Shown piece by piece: positions 13,382 to 16,058 of a stretch of DNA of 16,058 nt. The stretch comes from Firmicutes bacterium CAG:110. GTDB lineage: Bacteria > Bacillota > Clostridia > Oscillospirales > Oscillospiraceae. The stretch lies in assembly GCA_000434635.1 (NCBI GenBank), contig HF988082.1, forward strand, positions 4,285 to 20,342. The letters run 5' to 3'. Under the pieces are notes generated by a model. The model saw nothing but the letters and a program-made list of their open reading frames with translations. It searched no databases and was not told the origin of the DNA. A program made the position numbers and the translations under genes. The stretch's first letter is position 1; every line of letters starts with the position of its first letter.

Positions 13382-13891
13382 ATGTCGAAAAACACCAGAT
13401 TTCTGACCCATGCCGCCGTCATTGCGGCGCTGTACGCTGTACTGACCCACCTGCAGAATGTTCTGCTTCCCGGTTCCACCACATGGGCGATCCAAATGCG
13501 GCTGTCCGAAGCGCTGTGTGTGCTTTCCTTTTTCACCCCGGCAGCGATTCCCGGATTGACGGTGGGCTGTCTGGTTTTCAACATCACCTATGCCGCCGCG
13601 CTGCCTCTGGACTTTCTCGTGGGCAGCCTCGCAACCCTTCTCGCGGCCGGGGGGATGTGGCTGACCCGGCGGGTCACGGTGAAGGGCTATCCTCTGGTGG
13701 GGATGGCGATGCCCGCGCTGTTCAACGCACTGCTGGTAGGCTGGGAACTGACGGTATACATCGGCGGCGGTTTCTTCCTCAACGCGCTGTACGTGGCGCT
13801 GGGAGAGCTGGCGGTGCTCCTGACCTTTGGCACGGCGCTATACTACGCCGTCAAAAAGCGGCATCTGGACACAAAGGTGTTCGGCGCGTAA
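13382..13891 (+). CDS. queT: QueT-family queuosine-precursor transporter (ECF S component)
   Basis: A membrane protein that captures a queuosine precursor (preQ1 or queuine-like base) for import, working with shared ECF ATPases and EcfT encoded elsewhere. It has 169 residues with about five to six hydrophobic segments. Family landmarks are the N-terminal TRFLTHAAVIAALYAVLTHL, the QMRLSEALCVL loop, the FTPAAIPGLTVGCLVFN segment and the conserved GG-FLNALYVALGE near the C-terminus. GGAGG at 13371-13375 is 6 bp before the ATG. The riboswitch-like leader independently supports a preQ1-related role. No queuosine synthesis genes lie nearby, which suits a salvage organism. A strong terminator follows. 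Identification from sequence is confident; the exact substrate is inferred. Confidence 0.9.
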   Translation: MSKNTRFLTHAAVIAALYAVLTHLQNVLLPGSTTWAIQMRLSEALCVLSFFTPAAIPGLTVGCLVFNITYAAALPLDFLVGSLATLLAAGGMWLTRRVTVKGYPLVGMAMPALFNALLVGWELTVYIGGGFFLNALYVALGELAVLLTFGTALYYAVKKRHLDTKVFGA

Positions 13892-13900
13892 AGCAATCAA

Positions 13901-13942
13901 AATTCCCCCGCCGCACGGATGTTCCGACGCGGCGGGGGAATT
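13901..13942. terminator. Bidirectional terminator between queT and the convergent EIIC-like gene
   Basis: A perfect 14-bp GC-rich stem (13901-13914 with 13929-13942) with a 14-base loop that can form a small CGGA/TCCG inner helix. On the minus strand it is followed by TTTGATTGC, and it lies 2 bp after the minus-strand stop codon. On the plus strand it is followed by CTTC only. Confidence 0.85.
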
Positions 13943-13944
13943 CT

Positions 13945-15051
13945 TCACAGCTCCAATTTCAGGTCGTTTTCCCCGATCCAGCCCCATTTCCGGAGGATCA
14001 GGCAGAAAACCCAGCTCAGCACCGCCGGAAGAACGAAGCAGATCAGCGCCATGCCCGTCCAGTCCATGGCGGTGATGGCCGCCTTTGCGCCGCTGGCAAT
14101 ATCGTTGATCCAGCCCGTGTAAACGCCGATCTGCCCGACAAAGCCGCAGGTGCCCATGCCGGAGGAGACCGCCGTACCGTTCATCTCCAGACGGAACAGG
14201 CATGTGGCAAGCGGCCCCGTGATGGCCGATGCCAGTGTGGGCGGTATCCAGATACGGGGGTTCTTCACAATGTTGGGCATTTGCAGCATGCTGGTGCCGA
14301 TGCCCTGAGCGACCAGACCGCCCCAGCCGTTTTCCCGGAAGCTCATCACCGCGAAGCCCACCATCTGGGCGCAGCATCCGGCCACGGCGGCGCCGCCGGC
14401 AAGACCCGTCAGTCCCAGCGCCGCGCAGATGGCGGCGGAGGAAATGGGCAGCGTCAGCGCCACGCCCACGGCGACGGATACCACAATGCCCATGAAAAAG
14501 GGCTGAAGCACCGTCGCCCATTTGATGAAACTGCCTACGGCGCTGGCCGCCGTACCGATGGGCGCTGCTACCAGACGCGCAATGCCGATGCCGGCCAGAA
14601 CCGTCACGATGGGCGTCACCAGAATGTCGATTTTGGTCTCCTTTGCCACCAGCTTGCCGCATTCCGCCGCGACGATGGCGACGACGTATACCGCCAGCGG
14701 CCCGCCCGCGCCGCCCATGGCGTTGGCGGCAAAGCCCACGGGGATCAGGGAAAACAGCACCAGCGTCGGGCAGTGCAGCGCAAATCCGATGGCCACGGCA
14801 ATGCCGGGGCCGACCATGGCGGAGGCAAGGCCGCCGATGGTATAGCCCACTGCGCCCTCACCCTTGCCCACGGTGACGATGATCCGTGTCAAAAACCCGA
14901 TGCCGAACTGCTGTCCCAGAGTATTGAGGATGGTTCCCACCAGCAGCGTGCAGAACAATCCCTGCGCCATGGCCCCCAGCGCATCGATCCCGTAGCGCTG
15001 GAGGGTGAATACCACATCCTTGCGCGCCAGAAATTGCCTGACCTTCTCCAT
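13945..15051 (-). CDS. PTS EIIC-like membrane transporter (PTS_EIIC_2 type)
   Basis: An integral membrane protein of 368 residues with about ten hydrophobic segments. It resembles the stand-alone EIIC-like family recognised by its opening MEKVRQFLARKDVVFTLQRYG followed by IDALGAMAQGLFCTLLVGTI. It also has repeated Gly/Ala-rich membrane segments such as GLTGLAGGAAVAGCC. ATG 15051 is preceded on the minus strand by GAAGGGG; an in-frame start further upstream (to 15144) would add a non-family leader overlapping the promoter, so it is rejected. True EIIC proteins translocate and phosphorylate sugars with EIIA and EIIB. None is encoded nearby, so this may use partners elsewhere or transport without phosphorylation. 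The substrate is unknown. Confidence 0.8.
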   Translation of the reverse strand: MEKVRQFLARKDVVFTLQRYGIDALGAMAQGLFCTLLVGTILNTLGQQFGIGFLTRIIVTVGKGEGAVGYTIGGLASAMVGPGIAVAIGFALHCPTLVLFSLIPVGFAANAMGGAGGPLAVYVVAIVAAECGKLVAKETKIDILVTPIVTVLAGIGIARLVAAPIGTAASAVGSFIKWATVLQPFFMGIVVSVAVGVALTLPISSAAICAALGLTGLAGGAAVAGCCAQMVGFAVMSFRENGWGGLVAQGIGTSMLQMPNIVKNPRIWIPPTLASAITGPLATCLFRLEMNGTAVSSGMGTCGFVGQIGVYTGWINDIASGAKAAITAMDWTGMALICFVLPAVLSWVFCLILRKWGWIGENDLKLEL

Positions 15052-15088
15052 AGATACCCCTTCTTTCCAAAGTGTATGAATGTAACCT

Positions 15089-15117
15089 ATTATACAGGAA
15101 ACCTTTTCCACACGCAA
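15089..15117 (-). promoter_or_regulatory. Minus-strand promoter of the EIIC-like gene
   Basis: On the minus strand: TTGCGT (15117-15112), a 17-bp spacer and a perfect TATAAT (15094-15089). The start site would be near 15082, leaving a leader of about 30 bases. Confidence 0.82.
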
Positions 15118-15138
15118 GCTGAAAGGGAAAGATTCTCC

Positions 15139-15166
15139 TTGCAAATGCCGTGCATCATGCTAAAAT
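15139..15166 (+). promoter_or_regulatory. Plus-strand promoter of the MoxR-type ATPase gene
   Basis: TTGCAA (15139-15144) and TAAAAT (15161-15166) with a 16-bp spacer. The promoter is divergent from the EIIC-like gene's promoter, with the -35 boxes 21 bp apart. The leader would be about 25 bases. Confidence 0.62.
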
Positions 15167-15197
15167 AGAAGAGGAACGTTGCGAGGAGGGATTTGTC

Positions 15198-16058
15198 ATG
15201 GATATTTGGAAAGAACTGGAAGCTGAGGGCGTGAACAGGCACCTGCTTGCAGAAGTCCGTTCCTTCCGGGACGCCCACGGCGTGGCGGAGGAAGTACGCG
15301 GCCGGATTCCAAACCCCCGATTTGTATACTACGGCAAGGACGTCTGGGAAGCCGCCGCGGCGGCGGTGCTGTGCGGGGAGAACCTGCTTCTCGCAGGCCC
15401 CAAGGCCACCGGAAAAAACGTACTGGCGGAGAATCTGGCCGCCCTGTTCGGCCGCCCCGTGTGGGACATCTCCATGCACATCAATGTGGACGCGGCGTCC
15501 CTCATCGGCACCGATACGCTGAAGGGAGGCGAGGTCTGCTTCCGGGAAGGCCCTGTGTGCCAGTGCGCGAGACTTGGCGGCTTCGGCATTCTGGACGAGG
15601 TGAATATGGCGAAAAACGAAGCGCTGGCCGTGCTCCACGCCACGCTGGATTTCCGCCGGGTCATTGACATTCCGGGCTACCGCCGCGTGACGCTGGACGA
15701 CGCGGCCCGGTTCATCGGCACCATGAACTATGGCTACGCCGGAACCCGGGAGCTGAACGAAGCGCTGGTTTCCCGGTTCGTGGTGGTGGATATGCCGGTA
15801 ATCGGGCAGGACGATCTGTGCAAACTCCTGCTGCGGGGCTTCCCGAGCCTGAAAAAGAGCTGGGCGCAGCAGCTGGCGGCGTTGTTCGACGATCTGCGCG
15901 CCAAGTGCAGCAGCGGGGAGATCTCCGCCCGGGCGCTGGACCTGCGGGGACTGCTGACTGCCCTGCGGCTGATGGAACGGGGACTTTCCCCGGAAGCCGC
16001 ACTGGAAATGGGCATCATCAACAAGGCATTCGACCCCTTCGAGCGGCAGCTCACCGCC
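15198..16058 (+). CDS. MoxR-type AAA+ ATPase (AAA_5), 5' part; continues past the window
   Basis: 287 codons are visible without a stop, so the gene is truncated by the window end. It starts at ATG 15198 after GAGGAGGG (15183-15190). An N-terminal helix region (1-40) precedes the AAA+ core. Walker A is GPKATGKN (67-74), with Asn where Thr or Ser is usual. Walker B is FGILDEVNMA, with D133 and E134. The sensor-1 Asn is N177 in GTMNYGYAG, and a candidate arginine finger is R193 in LVSRF. Family members remodel partner proteins, typically a VWA-domain protein encoded next door with a role in enzyme maturation or metal insertion. A VWA gene would be expected just beyond the window; that is inference. 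It is cytoplasmic, with no signal peptide. Confidence 0.85.
   Translation, partial: MDIWKELEAEGVNRHLLAEVRSFRDAHGVAEEVRGRIPNPRFVYYGKDVWEAAAAAVLCGENLLLAGPKATGKNVLAENLAALFGRPVWDISMHINVDAASLIGTDTLKGGEVCFREGPVCQCARLGGFGILDEVNMAKNEALAVLHATLDFRRVIDIPGYRRVTLDDAARFIGTMNYGYAGTRELNEALVSRFVVVDMPVIGQDDLCKLLLRGFPSLKKSWAQQLAALFDDLRAKCSSGEISARALDLRGLLTALRLMERGLSPEAALEMGIINKAFDPFERQLTA

Noticed and set aside
13309..15168. A 619-codon plus-strand open frame through queT and the EIIC-like gene
   Set aside because: It runs through a terminator pair and is out of frame with queT and antisense to EIIC; its Arg/Gly/His-rich translation has no domain.

Overview
The window looks like chromosomal DNA of a GC-rich member of the Clostridia, most like the Oscillospiraceae/Ruminococcaceae gut lineages. 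This is inference from gene content and style: strong AGGAGG-type ribosome binding sites, TTGACA/TATAAT-type promoters, a lipoprotein-type solute-binding protein, YwlC-type TsaC with a Sua5 domain, a queT gene behind a probable preQ1 riboswitch, and strong C/G preference at third codon positions. No rRNA, tRNA, CRISPR array, insertion sequence or phage gene was seen.

Region 1 (1-6265) is a carbohydrate module, most likely for maltodextrins. A clear promoter (31-59) with a 23-bp palindromic operator just downstream (67-89) leads into a sugar-binding lipoprotein. It is followed by two MalF/MalG-type permeases, a LacI-family regulator, and MalQ (4-alpha-glucanotransferase). Strong hairpins lie after the binding protein, after the permeases, after the regulator and after malQ. 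No ABC ATPase is encoded here, so a shared MsmX-type ATPase elsewhere is inferred.

Region 2 (6266-9097) has an AT-rich leader with a good promoter (6422-6450), then trmL (tRNA wobble 2'-O-methyltransferase), pgk and tpiA (two glycolytic enzymes), closed by a strong terminator.

Region 3 (9098-12600) holds tsaC (t6A tRNA modification), overlapping by ATGA with a very long open frame. That frame carries dephospho-CoA kinase (CoaE), a NUDIX hydrolase and an M18 zinc aminopeptidase in one phase with no stop codon between them (800 residues). Each joint has its own start signals and a stop codon hidden one base out of phase. It is therefore either a genuine three-domain fusion or three coupled genes that have lost their stops. 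This is the most unusual feature of the window.

Region 4 (12600-13942) has a divergent pair: an unrecognised 180-residue membrane protein on the minus strand, and queT (queuosine-precursor transporter) on the plus strand. Their promoters are back to back with -35 boxes 2 bp apart. The queT leader carries a probable preQ1-I aptamer and an intrinsic terminator.

Region 5 (13943-16058) is another divergent pair: a PTS EIIC-like membrane protein (minus) and the start of a MoxR-type AAA+ ATPase (plus), which runs off the window end.

I found no obviously new multi-gene system. The best leads are the CoaE-NUDIX-M18 reading frame, the riboswitch/divergent-promoter region, and the unnamed membrane protein.
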